Positions 36,660-48,710 are shown, numbered from the stretch's first letter. The stretch: DNA of 64,000 nt from Chaetorhynchus papuensis (GCA_013396525.1 VWYX01000249.1:651563-715562); one strand, 5' to 3'. Notes: generated by a model from the sequence alone, not told the origin. Numbers and translations: made by a program.

Positions 36660-37549
36660 AAAGGAACTTAGTCAGAAACAACCTGAAGGGAAAAAGTTAT
36701 GAAATTGAAACCCAAAGAACCAGCAGGGAAAGTGCTTTAAAAAAATCCCTTATTAGAGTCACAGAAGGTAGCACCATACCCCCACATGAAAAACAAAAGA
36801 AAAACCTGGAAGCAAAAAAGGTAAGAGAAACTCATGCACTTAAATACCAAGTTATGTTGGTTTATTCAAGTCAGATAAAGAATACTTTAAAAATTGGATA
36901 TTCCATCCGAGTGATGCTAATAGAATGGAACATAAAATGGAGCACTGAGATGTAAAATACAGATTAAGAAAAAATTTGAGGAACAAATAGCCAAAGATAA
37001 CGCAAGCAATAATAAATTCTTTACATACCAAGTGTAGGCAGCCCTGGGGAGAGTCAGTTAAAGAGGTAATCAGGATGAATAGAGATTGCAGAAAAGACTT
37101 GGTCATTAGTGGAGGGGAGAAGAGAACCCTGAATACCCCAGCATGCATTTTGCAGAGAAAAAATGATGACACTGTCCTTGGGTAATGTGTGATTAATAAT
37201 AAAACTCTGTGTAAAATGGGGCTGTGACAGATCTCCAGGTTATTGCAAAGGGATTCCATGTTGGCGGGTCCCAATTTTGACTTGCAGTCCTCCGCAGAAA
37301 AATTTGTATTCCCTGATCATCACCCCAGTACCACCACAGATTCTGGGAGAAGAAGGAACCTGTAAAGAGCAGGTGTGAAATGTGAACCTGTAGAATCAGC
37401 AGGTAGACTGCTACGAGAAGAAATCCCTTAATAGGTTCATAGGAGGTCATACCATATTCTCAAATTAAAATCAAAACCTGGAAATGAAAAGGAAATAGGA
37501 ACAAGTGCAGTCAAATGCCAAATTTCATGGGCTTATTCACATTTAATAA
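36660..37549 (+). mobile_element. Old CR1 ORF2 fragment with internal direct repeat
   Basis: Translation of 36975-37028 gives FEEQIAKDNASNNKFFTY, fitting the linker between the endonuclease and reverse transcriptase of CR1 (family FEEQLAKDSKSNSKAFFKYI-like, from memory). The flanking sequence is also CR1-like, in plus orientation, with frames broken by stops. A segment of about 200 bases occurs twice: 36660-36877 and 37354-37549. Shared strings include AAATCCCTTA/TTA, AACCTGGAA, CAAATGCCAA/TAAATACCAA and TTATTCA; identity is about 70 percent by eye. The second copy breaks off into a poly-A run exactly where the first continues. Either a partial duplication occurred or two copies of the same family are juxtaposed. 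Confidence 0.6.
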
Positions 37550-37626
37550 AAAAAAAAAAAAAAAAAGGACAAAAGGAAAAGAAGAAACGATTACACCAGG
37601 GGCATAAAACGTCCTTTTTTTTTTTT
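37548..37626. repeat. Perfect 16-bp inverted repeat: A-run GGAC / GTCC T-run
   Basis: An A19 run (37548-37566) followed by GGAC (37567-37570) is mirrored by GTCC (37611-37614) and T12 (37615-37626). At least 16 contiguous bases pair, with a 40-base loop, and a short TG run follows. The A run also marks the abrupt end of the second direct-repeat copy. It may be two retroposon tails in opposite orientation or a foldback created at repair. Confidence 0.85.
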
Positions 37627-38202
37627 GTGTGTGTGTTGTTAATGATCAAGTCTTCATCTGTACTATTTTAATCAGTTCTGGTATTCCCCTTTAATTGTTG
37701 CTCTTAGTTCTGCCGACTCTGAAATATCCTTTCCTTGTCACTCACATTAGGCCTTGGGCTGACTTATTTTTTTCCGTTGCCATTTCCAAAAGGAGGGGCA
37801 TTGCTCTGCCCTCCTGTAGCCCAGGAGCCTGGCATGGCCTCTGCCCAGCATCCCAAAGTGCTCATCTCTGGGTGTACAGGTTGCAAATCCAATGGAGGAG
37901 CAGAAACCTGTCAGGAGTCTGTTGAAGATGAGAGTTTGGGGAGTTGATTCACGTTCATCAACATGCTATGACACTTCAGAACAGTCTGTCTTCTCTACCT
38001 GCGCCTTTCTTCCTTTCCTAAAAGCATTTTCATGAGCATCATTGGATTTCTGCCACACCTGACCTTACTTTTTCGGCTTAGTTGCTGGATTTTCCCTCCC
38101 CTCTCTCCCCTTCAGCTGTCCTCCCCTCCACCTCCAGCCCCTGCCTGTGATCTGCATCCCAGTCACCTTCCCAGCATTGTTCCACATCCTTCTCCCTTTT
38201 GC

Positions 38203-38220
38203 ATTTATTTATTTATTTAT
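38203..38220. repeat. ATTT tetranucleotide microsatellite
   Basis: Four and a half ATTT units. A complementary-type AAAAATAAAAATAAAT stretch follows about 30 bases later, so a weak hairpin is possible. Confidence 0.85.
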
Positions 38221-41200
38221 CTTCCCAGGGGTTGGAAATGGGGAAAAAATAAAAATAAATATGCAAATGAAAGGGAAAAAAAACTGAGAGAAATTTAATT
38301 AAAATGTGTGTGTTTCTTTCCCTTCGAGTGCTTTAGGGTGGAATAGCAAATTCTTAAAAAAGAGAGCACTCAGAATAAGGTTAAAGAGCTGAAAACTGAT
38401 TACATGCAATTGAAAATGAAAGCAGGGAGGGGGTGGTGGAGGTGTAGCATATTGAGATAGGTAAAAGGCTCAGGGAGACTCTTGCTGGCGAGGGGGCATT
38501 TTTCACTGTGAGTTACAGCCAAGCAGGCGTTGCATATGAGGTCTGTAACGGGGTTTCAGACACTTTGTATCAGGAGAGAGGCAGGGAGAAAAGCATTTCA
38601 CTTTGAAGAGCAATATGAAGAGGGCACCTTGCAGATGAGAGCTGGGAAAAAATGCAACAGCCAGGAAGGACAGAGGAGTCGGGGACAGCCACCCACCTTC
38701 TGGTTTGTATCTGAAGGTCTGCCATACCCTGAGAGAGGACAGGACTTTGCGAACGCTTGAGGGTAGGGAGGGGAGAGAGAAATAAAAAACCGAGCCTCAT
38801 ACTTTATGCAGGATCTGCAATCACCGGTTCTGAGCTTGATCAAAGCCATAGCTGTAATGCATCTGTGTGAAGGAGAAGGCGAGGTTGTTGGGCTGTGGAG
38901 TTGTGCTTCAGCTTATTAAAGATTAGAGGGTGAAAGCAAGTTCTGGGGAGGGGTGGAAGTCCCCCAGCCTCACAGGCATGTTTGGACAGCAGTGTTCTGG
39001 CTAGGTCCCATTTCTGATTGACTCCTGAGTGTTCATAGGGTCGTGTAGCAGCTTCCTAAAATAACAGGGCTCCCTTAGACCGAGCACAGGACCTTCAAGA
39101 GTAAACCCCATCCTCCCCATAGACCCACTACAACAGCATGAGGGCCAGCAATAGATTTGTGTGCCAAGGGTGAGAATGTGTATATTATGTGGCCTCACTC
39201 ACGAGCAGTGCTTTTCCAGTGCATCTTCTCCATTCTGCTCTCCTTCCAACGTGGGAATCATTTCTTGGCAGCCTGTTTTTTAATTAAGCACAACCTTTGA
39301 AAGACCACATCCCCACTTGTGCCCTACCTTGGTTCCAGGCTGCCAAGGCCTCTTCATTACTCAGAGCCCATGGGACACCTCGTGAATTTAATTTTTAAAC
39401 CTGTGATGTGCTATGAGGTGTAGGCCTGTCCCTCTGCAGTCACTGAATGGCACGTTCCTAGCAGCTCTTCCCCGGGGCCATTGCTGCCTGCTGCAGGGAG
39501 TCCTCTCTCCAAGCTGAAGCAAACCCAAGCACTCCTTTTCCTGCTTTGCTGGCATCCACACTGCATTGGCTGTGGGAGGCACCATTTTGGTGCTGTTCCT
39601 GCCCTTCTGGGTCTTGGCTGGAAGAGGGGAGGAGGGCACTGGAGGCAGCTACCTTACAAGCAGTTTGAGTAGTGTCCGGAAAAGCTTCCATATGAAATAG
39701 CCATATTAAATAGTACCTGATTCTGACTTGTCCACACACTGTCTGAGTCCTCGGGAAGCTCTCTTGAGAGGGGCTTAATGGCAAAGACAACAGCTGCCTC
39801 CTGCTCTGGCGTAGCAGGGATTGATGCTGCAGCTTTTATAACCCACCAACTGTAGCTCTCCCCTTCTGCCCACAGATATTAAGGGTCCAATTTTCCCTTC
39901 TATTTCCCATGCCTTTTAGAGTGAAAGAGACAAAAGAAGTCCTCTTGCTGTGATACAGAGTGATTGCTGCCATCTGACATTCACATTTATCTGCTTGGTC
40001 TTTTCATTATCTCCCTCCCATTTGTTTCTGCTTGTTCTCAAGTGTTTGCTGATCCTCTTCCTTCCTCTGAGACTGGCTGTTGTTAAAACTCTTCTGCTTA
40101 CCTGCTCTATATATCTTGACTTATCTGCTTGGTTCACATCTCATTCATTGATTTTTTCATACCCAGCTGCTAAATGAGCACTGTTTGCACCTCTTCCACA
40201 AGCATCTTCTGCTTTACTACTGCAAATTCCTTTGTAGTCCAACTAAAACAGCGTAGCTTCTCATTACAAACAGAAAAGCCAGCAGGCTTCCGATTTTTCT
40301 TACTTCTGCCTGTGTGCTGCTTGTTTTATTTCAGTCAAGAGGTCACACCACTGGTGACTCTTACCAGAGATGTTTCCCTAACTTTGAGCCCAATTTATCA
40401 GTCAGGATACAAGGCTCATTTTTCCCAGGTGCCCCAGACCAGGAATAGCCTCTGGCTGTTACACAGCTTTTCAACAAACTGTGTCAAGAAGCAGCAAAAT
40501 CCTGCCTCCGGGAACATGTTCCCTTTCTTAGTTTTGTTCTGTATTGTTACCATCTCCTTTAGTGTCTCAATTACGTATAGACAGGCACAAGCTGCAAATT
40601 CAGATCACAAATTCAGGGATGTTTGTGTCCTATGGGCTTGTGTGCCTCGATTTTTTTGTACCACTACAACTGTATAAATATATGAGGGATAAGTGACAAA
40701 TACCTTTGTAGGAGTATCCATGTGCCTGCATTTGAGGGCTATTCCATACCATTCAAAGCTGCTTTAGTAGTGTCAAAGTTGGTGTGTAAACATGAGTTCT
40801 ATGCAATTCTCTGCTACAGGCATGCTCTCATGCAGCCGAAGTCCAGCTTAGGATTTTTATTCCATTTGTATCTGCAGAGGCATCAATCCCACATTTCCTT
40901 TCCATGAAGTCGGTGCGGTTTATGTTAGCTTTGACATAAATCTTCATCTTCAGCATAAGTCTTCAGGCCTGATGCATGGGGAAAGAGGGAGTAATAAAAC
41001 CAAGAGACACAAAACACAGCTCATGATGTGCACAGAACTTCTGTAAGGTTGTACTCTGCTTTGGAACAAGGTGTGAAGCTGTTGCAGATAAAATAAGAAA
41101 TGGCCAGAATTTATGCTGAAAATTTAGATCTCCCTGTTGGTCTGCTGTGTGTTCACCACAGCTGGGTTTGGAAGTTTAGGGCTGTTGGCTTTTTAAAGGA

Positions 41201-41716
41201 GGAAAATGATTTCATTGTCTTCTGCAAGTGAAGCACTCGTGTTATTTCAGAAGTGGGAAATGAGTTTGGCTCATGAGAGATGTCCTGTGCTTGTAATTGT
41301 GGGAATCTTGTGGTTCTGGAGGTCTTCTTACATGCATCTACATCTGCCAGTCAAGCAAGAAGCATTGGGAGAACAGGCTTTCTTGAGACTATCTAGGAAG
41401 TCCAACATCTAATATTCATGAACTTGGAAAGGCACTGACATGTGAAGTAAAAAAATTGGTCAAATCTTTCAAATATCAGGACTGGTAGGTCGAACAGGAG
41501 ATCCAAGCAGAATTGGTTTGTCCCAGCTTAGATTTTGCCATGCTCTGCCCTCATTTGTTTGCAATGCAAGGGAAAGGACAAGTCTCCATGCCCAAGGCAT
41601 GCAGTTTTTTGCTGTCTCGGGTTTTGAGGGGCAGCTTGTGCCACCAGGACCCTTTGAAAGCTTCTAGACCAGACAGTCCATGGATAAATCTGGGCGGAGC
41701 AGGACGGTTGGGAACC

Positions 41717-41732
41717 CCACCAGAGGGCAGTG
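41717..41732 (+). promoter_or_regulatory. CTCF-like motif
   Basis: CCACCAGAGGGCAGTG agrees with the core of the CTCF binding motif (CCA-C/G-CAG-A/G-GGGC-A/G-G/C, from memory). CTCF organises chromatin loops and insulators in vertebrates. A single motif match in 64 kb is suggestive only; occupancy cannot be judged from sequence. Confidence 0.4.
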
Positions 41733-41919
41733 AAAACCCTGCGGGTGCAGGGGTCTGGGAGCTGCGGGGGTGAGAAAGGCTCCGGGGAAGTGAGTGACTG
41801 GGGAGCTGGGAGGCTGCAGGGCTGCTGGTCCTAGCTCTGGTCCTCAGCTTCACTTTCCCAGTTGCGAAAGGCTGGCAGCACGCATATGCCGCTCTTAATC
41901 TTCCTTTTGCATCCCTGTT

Positions 41920-42070
41920 TTTGCAGTTGTCAGAGCGCCGTATTATGCAAATTGGAATTAAGCAATTAAGGCGATAATGTTTCCCTTGAAGAGTTTGACA
42001 AGGCAGAAGGAACACAGACTACTTTTCAGACGAGCTTTTTGGTTGCATATTTACCGAAAAACAGCAGGAA
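41920..42070. promoter_or_regulatory. Candidate enhancer-like block with octamer and homeodomain cores
   Basis: An exact octamer ATGCAAAT (41945-41952), a POU-factor site, is followed by GGAATTAAGCAATTAAG (41954-41970), which holds ATTA-type cores in both orientations. CpGs are kept (GAGCGCCG, GGCGATAA, GACGAGC, ACCGAAAA). No repeat family or coding signal was recognised. The combination is typical of conserved developmental enhancers, but conservation was not measured. Confidence 0.38.
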
Positions 42071-43744
42071 GAAAGAAATGGACAATGGTACACACGCGCA
42101 CACACCAGCTTTGTGCCCAAGCCACCCTTCCCTCCCTGGGCACCCCTCCTTCCCACTTGTCCCATAACACCGCTGAGTCTTGGGCCCTCAGAGGGGCTGC
42201 TCACTTGCCACCCTCAGCACAGAGGACTCCGAGGAAGGGTCTGGCACAGCCTGTGATGAAATCACATCTTAAACAGATGTTTAAAGGTCTGGCTCAACAC
42301 CATACTTTGTGCTTAGGAGCAAGGGTTTCTGTCACTGACTCACAGATTGCACTTTCACAGCTTTGCAAGGCTGGTGTGTGGGGATGAGGAGGGGGAAGGC
42401 AGCATCAGTTGCTGGGAGACAAAAGTTCAGAGCTGCTTTCTGTCAGGCTTTTGTCTTTGCAACTTAGCCAGCATCTTGTGTAAGTTCTTCCCATCTTGTC
42501 CACAGTTAGAGGTGCTATAAAAGAGACTTTCCCATCTTCCTTCATTTAGATTTGCAGTGGATTTGTAAGAAAGGAGAGGGTTATGCTATTGAATTGTTTT
42601 GCCAGTGATTTTTACATCACAGTCAAAAATGGGCTGAACTGAGGCTGCAAATAAATATCAGTTGTCTTGGAAGCCAGGGTGCTGGGAAACTAACCTGACT
42701 TATGGAGATTCATGCTGCTGGTGTCTCTGCACCGTCCCTCTGTTCAGCAGATGAGGTAGTGCCTTTTAACGCTTTAGATAAGATGCAAAATTTGTTTTGA
42801 ACCAGTAACTGTGCTAAGGATCGGACCCAGGGGTACAAATGTAAGATTCTGCAAGGCAGCATAATTTGAAATAAGCCTCACCCTGTGCTTTTTCTCAAGC
42901 TGTGCTTTCTTTCCTTGGGATGTGGTTGGTCACCCGTGCTTTGAACCTGCTTAGCTCCTGGCACAAGCTTAGCATTTTCTGCATTTCCTACAGGTCTCAG
43001 GAGGGAAAGGAGTGGAGAATGGGGAGTTACTGATTTGTTGCCAGTCGAGATACGTAGGGCCTGATGCACCACTGCTCCATTACACCCAGAGTCACACCGG
43101 CGTTAAAAGATGAATCAGAGGCATTGACTCAGGCTCCAGCGCTCTAAATAGTCAGCACAAGTGGCAAGCCTACTCCCAAGTGGCACTAATGACTGAAAGA
43201 GAGCTAAGAAAGTGTGTGGCTTAATGGGGAGTATTCCCCAGTTGACACAGGCACACAGGGAATCATTACCGGATAGAGATAATTGGGTGATTGTGTAACA
43301 GAGTGGTCACATACACTGATCTACAGTAGTGCATGGGAGGACATGGTTCACCTTGAAACCTCTTCCCAGGTTATATGAGGTAACACGAAGGCAGGCCCAC
43401 TCAGAGCAGATTGCTGGAAGCTGAGAGGATGTTGTGGGGATGGATAACCCCTTTACTTTAAGCATACTTCAGTGCCCACTTTCAGGAAAAAGGATTAGAG
43501 AGGCCCTTGTTCCAAGCCAGCAGGGCTCATCTTAAGCTAAGTTGCTAGGTGGGGGTGTAATGAGATAATTCAGACAGTCTGAGACCACTCTTTGCTTATG
43601 TAAAGTAGCATTCACGTGGAAGCAAAGTTGACCCAGTTGGTACCCGTGTCAAAAGCTGCTCTTTACGTCTCCATCTCGCCTGGTCACTTCCTAGGGAGGT
43701 CAGCTGAGCTTATTCTCAGTAGCAGTTGTTTGGCCTGAATTAGT

Positions 43745-43885
43745 GCTCAAGGAAGCATTGGCTCAATCGATCCAGATAACTCTATCTAGCCTTTGTTTAA
43801 ATAAGGCCACAAGCTCCCACCACCTCTGCATCATTTATCTGCTGTGTAGTTCAGCAGCCAAGCTGTGTTTGTGGAGGCAGGCAAA
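43745..43885 (-). mobile_element. Probable old CR1-like relic, minus strand
   Basis: ATCTAGCCTTTGTTTAAATA, then AGGCCACAAGCTCCCACCAC, CTCTGC and CATTTATCTGCTGTGTAGTTC, follows the order of antisense CR1 3' regions (sentence-like blocks ending in CCACCACCTC...). Similarity is from memory and weak. The neighbouring A-rich run (43892-43908) could be unrelated. Confidence 0.3.
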
Positions 43886-46230
43886 ACAAACAAAAAGAAA
43901 AAAAAAAATCCCTCCACAACTAAGGTAAATGCCCATTTCTGCTTTCATTCAGGACAGTTAGAGGAAATATTTCGTGGCTGCTTTCTAGCCTTGGTCCCCT
44001 TCATCCCTTTGCCTTGCTTGCCTGTAACTACCAAGCCCTGGTTTTGACTGCTACTGCTCTTTTTATCCCTCTAGCTGAGGGTTGCACCACATTCCCCTCC
44101 CTTTCTCTGAATGTTTTAATGAGCTTGCATTTTCATGAAAGGCCAGATCTGATCGTGACTTGAATGGCAGCTGCCAAACAGAGCTCTTAGCTTCAAACTC
44201 AGCAAGAAAATGGCTTTGCCTCCCCTCAGAGCAGCTTATGTACTTGAGAGGCTCAGTCATTATGAGCAATTTCTATTAAGAGCTGAGTACCTTTTGTGTT
44301 CCTTGGGAGCAAAGGATGCTCTCGGGGTCTGCTCAGCACCACTGAGGATTGTGCCTTCTCCGTGTTTTGAACTAACATCAGCAGAGCTTAGGCAAGCATG
44401 CTGGGAAGAACGTGACTACAGTTGCTGTCCTGGAAGGCTTTTTCTGTTAGTCTTGTTTTTTCTGCTGGTTCGCTAGGGTATTGCCCCTCCCTTATGAATA
44501 TATTTATCAAAAAAAAAAAAAAGAAAGTTGAGTTTTGTACTCCTCCTGAAAAGCATCTTCCATTTTCTGTATGCCTGGCAGACCTTCTTTGCGTGCTGTG
44601 CTTCTCACTGGACTGGAAGCATTCAAAGGGTAAAAACCATGAAGGATATGAGTTTTTTGGTTGGGTTGGTTGGTTGTTTTTTTGTTGGTTTTTTTTTTTT
44701 TATTATGATTATTTTTATTTTGGGGGGTGTGTCCAGACTGTGTAATTAATTGGAAGATATGCTAAGGTGCCCTGAGACTGGCTCAAGTCCTGGCAGCAGA
44801 GCAGGTCTCCAAGAAGAGGGACAGAGGTCTCTTTTCGCAGCAGTAGAAGTCAGTAGGTATGATGGGATGTGACAGGAGAACCCACAGTGAACGGGTGGGA
44901 CTTTTTCTGTCCCAGAGGACAGGGAAACTCAATCCAGGTCTTCTGCAACTTCCTCAGCCGCAGCACCTGGGCAATCACAGAGGTGAGTCTGGGCACAGTG
45001 TGCATTCCAGCAAACTGCTTTAGGAGAAGGCAGTATCAGGGAATGCTCCCAAGTACCACTATTGTCCTGGCAAGGTCCAGTGACCCCTCTGACTTCCAAA
45101 GAACAGAGAATGATTAGGGTGTGCTGCAGCCCAGAAGGAGAGATTATTTATTCTCTTTCACCCCATGCCTCAATCCCCAAAACTGAATCTGTGGCTTATG
45201 GCTGCCACAGCTTTCAAAGTGATAGGAAATGAAGCAGCTGAGAGGAGGAGGGGAACAAAGCCTACGGAGTTTATCCTCTGCCTGTTTAGTATGTCATGGG
45301 CAGTACTTTCAGAGAATTCACAGGGGCACGAGGTCTGGGTAAAGATAAGGTGCATGTACAGAGGTATTTCCTGTCTAAAGTGTATTGTGAAGTCCCATGT
45401 ATTGGAAAAGGGAAGTCATTTAGGCTGCAAGAGATATCTTCAGTAAAGGATATGGTACTGAAAACATGAGACAAGCACTGTGGGTGAATACTCAATGAAA
45501 GTATCATCTATGCTGCTTTTCTTCTAGGCTTCCCTTGGCATGAGCTCTTGGTCACTGTGGGAGGCAAGACACAAAGCCATACAGATTATTTGTTTAACCT
45601 GTACAGCAGCTTTTCTGTTCCGTGCTATGTCAGGCTTTGTCTCCATGGCCCCCTGGGAAGCAAATGGATCTTTGATCGCTATTCACATCAACAGGGAAGT
45701 CATCAATGCCTTTTTTTTTTTTTTCCCAGTTTAAAGTGATATCCAATCACATTTGAAACCACTGACGCTTCAAATTCACAACCTGAGTTTGGCTCTCTTA
45801 TAACCTGGGTTATGCCTGACATGTTTTTTCACTCCAGTGTCCCATTCCATGCACAATTGTTTATTCACATTAAGGCAGTAAAATATAGATGAGGAAATCT
45901 TGCAGATGAGAAATTATTGCATCCTCTTTTGGTGGCTTTTTCATTTGGTCACAGTAAATGATGATGCAAACTGAAAGACTTCAGATTTTGGTTCCTCGCC
46001 TTTGTTTTTTGCACCTAATCTCTGCAGCTTCGTCTAATCAGGCAGTGTAGGAAATCTCCCCTCTAGGCCATTTCCCACCTTGTATGAAGTGTTTATATCA
46101 CTCTCTGATCCATTTTATCACCATGCCAGAAACATTTAAGCCCTTGCTCTTACCATGTCCTAGGGAATAGCATGGGTCATCATCCTATTGGTCCTGAACT
46201 GTTTTGCAAGGAAGCAGCCAGAGCACAGGA
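43886..46230. other. Unique stretch with simple runs, no gene seen
   Basis: Contains A14 at 44509-44522, a GGTT/T-rich stretch at 44650-44730 including T13 at 44689-44701, and T14 at 45711-45724. Open frames do not exceed 107 codons and cross these runs. No domain was recognised. Confidence 0.55.
44650..44730. repeat. T/G-rich low-complexity stretch
   Basis: Repeated GGTT and GTTGG units pass into T13 and then TTATTATGATTATTTTTATT. This explains the Phe/Gly/Val-rich small frames here. Confidence 0.8.
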
Positions 46231-46231
46231 C

Positions 46232-46302
46232 CCTAAGTAACCTGCCCAAGCTGGTAGAGTCAGTAACAGAGCTGATCCCTGATCCTGCATCCCCAAGGCC
46301 TA
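46232..46302 (-). mobile_element. MIR-like relic, minus strand
   Basis: AAGTAACCTGCCCAAGCTGG, then AGAGTCAGTAACAGAGCTGA and CCCTGATCCTGCATCCCCAAGG, matches antisense MIR: AAGTAACTTGCCCAAGGTCAC, AGCTAGTAAGTGGCAGAGC and the ATTCGAACCC-type block (from memory). The order and spacing fit well. Confidence 0.5.
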
Positions 46303-46515
46303 TTTTGTGATTCTCTCCTGTGCAAAACCCATGAGCCCTACAGCTTTTCCCAACATTCACTAAAGCACGCCTGCTTTCAACAGTTCATCCAGGACTAGAG
46401 CCCCGTGCATCAGGAAAGTAGAGTGGCCCCCTTTATTCCCATTAATATGCAGGCACACACTGTTTGTCTCCCTCTGGGAACATGACGGGAAGAGTTTCAG
46501 TGTCAGGAAAAAATA

Positions 46516-46542
46516 GTAATAATAATAATAATAATAATAATA
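46516..46542. repeat. AAT trinucleotide microsatellite
   Basis: About nine uninterrupted TAA units, then a GCAGC interruption and AATAAT. It encodes the poly-Tyr run of the minus frame across it, showing that frame is not a gene. Confidence 0.9.
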
Positions 46543-48710
46543 GCAGCAATAATATGAAGAAAACCTTCTAAGTGTCAACTCCACATTTTCTGGGGCCTGG
46601 TTAAGTTCTCTGGAGCATAGCACTCCATCACTTTTCTCAGCAGGGTATAGTTGCTCATAACTTGAAGGTTTTATCCATGGGCTTCCTTTACTAAAAAGGA
46701 GAAAGGAGGTAAATCATGCATTCCATGGGAGTATAGATGTTTAATTAAGTATCACATTTAATTGTTCCAGACTTCTGCTTGACAGTCACTGCGTTTGGAA
46801 AATCGTCTCTGTATTTTTTGGTATTGAAAAGATAAAAAACATCTGACGTGTAAATGGTGTCCATCCTGTGTGTCCCTCTGCACCTTGGAGTGACCTGTGC
46901 TCCAGGACTGGTGCACAGGTCCTGCTGGCATGCGTTTCCATGACTCTGGTGCATGCTGCATTTCATGCCAGTCTTACAGGAGCAAGTGTCTCCTCTGTTT
47001 TGCTTCCAGTGGCCCTTTCTGTCATCTTATGTCCAGCCTGCCTTGTGCCTGGTCTGTGGCATTTGTCTTTGGGTCTCTCCTCTTTCTTTTTTCCCGTTCC
47101 TTTAGGACTGGGCAAAAAAGCAAACTGCACCTTGGAAAAATTAGTTTTCCGGGCCTTTCTTACTCTGCCCTACTTGCAAAGATCTCAGATCACTTGCATC
47201 TTGCAAGAATTAATAATATAAAGTTTGCTGTCCCTCTGTGAGACTGACCAGTTTTATTATCGTTGTATGAAATTAGCGGTCTCTTTGAAGTCTGCTTAAT
47301 ATGCTTTAGGAGTGTGACACCTTGCATACAGATCCTAAGCAACACACTCCAGGAGCTAGAAGACCAGAGAGACCGGTCAGAGTGCAGTAGCCTCAGCACA
47401 GAATCTGCCAATCCACCCGTCATTCCCTCCTGTGCTGCCAGAGTCACACATCCCACGCTATCGGAGACACGGAGGTGTCGTTAAAAGTGGTTCACCCAGA
47501 GGCCCGGCTGTTTACAGAGCTCAAAGTGCCTGCCTTGTGTGTGCTAACCCTCTTTCCCTTGCCAGTCCCCACCACTGGAGCTCCTCTGGATAGGGAAGAG
47601 CTGGGGTTGCCCAGCTCTGGGTCTTGTTGCAGCATGTCCACCCCCGCCACCGCCAGCCACACATCACGTCCCTGCTCAGTCAACAGTCGCCACTCCTCCA
47701 GATCAAAGGTCTGCGGCCTTGGGACCTCACAGGGACATTTTGCTGGTTTTGACTGGAGTACATTTACATTTTCTTCCCAGTAGCTGGTAAGAAGCCATGT
47801 TTTGGATTCGTGCTGAACACAGAGTTGATCATATAGAGATACTTTTCTTATTGCTGAGCAGGGCTTACACAGAGCAAAAGCCTTTTCTGCTTCTTGTACT
47901 GCCATGCTGGCAAGGAACTTGGGTTTGCTTGGCAAACTGGGAGGACGCACAGCCAGGACAGGTGACCCAAACTGACCAGAGGGATATCTCATTCCCTATG
48001 ACATCATACTCAGTATATAAAGCTGGAGGAAGAAGGAGGAAGGGGAGGACATTTGCAGTGACGGTGTTTGTGTTCCCAAGTAACTGTTATACGTGATGGG
48101 GCCCTGCTCTCCTGGGGATGGCTGAACACCTGCCTGCCCGTGGGAAGTGGTGAATTAATCCTTTGCTTTGCTTGGCTTGTGTGCTCAGCTTTTGCTTTCC
48201 CTGTTAAATCGTCTTTATCTCAATCCATGTGTTTTCCAGCTTTTACCTTTCCGAATCTCTCCCTGATCCCACTGGTGGCGGAGTGAGCAAATGGCTGCCT
48301 GGGGCTTGGTTGATGGCTGGGGTTAAACCATGATTATGTTTCTGGGGATAGGGGTCAAGTATGTTTCAGGCTGGAAGAGAGTAACATTTAGATTCTGTCT
48401 TGTGACCTTGAAGGGCCAGTCTCTGGAAGGGGGAGAGAAGATAATTCCCCTCCAACTCTGCTTGCCAAGAAGCAGTGAGATGTCATGGCTTGGTCTCTGG
48501 TGGAGTGTGACACCTGGTGTGGATACCACCAGAGGCAGAGGTTTGTGAGGCTGTGCAACCTCTGCTGGGAGAGAGCCATGAGGCATGAAGGCTGCTGGGG
48601 GAAATTGGGTCTGTGTAAAACTCTCCTGCTTGACCAAACCCAGGAGGATTCAAAGGAGGCAGGCCTGACATTTACATCCACTGTGTAGAAAGATCACAGA
48701 TAATAAGCTC

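Larger units (their letters stand above)
37627..43740. other. Unique stretch, no gene seen
   Basis: Includes a TG run, a pyrimidine-rich segment (38080-38200), an ATTT microsatellite and an AT-rich block near 38240-38310. A 167-codon plus frame (40174-40677) has hydrophobic stretches but no recognised domain, and its Phe, Ser and Thr richness follows from pyrimidine bias. TAGGGCCTGATGCACCACTG at about 43056 resembles an unnamed amniote interspersed family, from memory. The CTCF-like site and the 41.93 kb block are listed separately. Confidence 0.52.

Noticed and set aside
36660..37549. The direct repeats as two LTRs of a retrovirus
   Set aside because: No TG...CA ends, TATA box, polyadenylation signal or primer-binding site, and the sequence between them is CR1-type LINE protein.
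38630..38645. Second CTCF site (AAGAGGGCACC)
   Set aside because: The invariant CCA half of the motif is missing.
40174..40677. 167-codon plus frame with hydrophobic stretches, as a possible membrane protein
   Set aside because: Pyrimidine-biased DNA gives Phe, Leu and Ser codons by default. There is no signal peptide followed by a plausible domain, and no exon partner.
47492..47992. 166-codon minus frame as a gene
   Set aside because: No domain recognised. It overlaps a 102-codon plus frame and lies in moderately GC-rich, stop-poor sequence.
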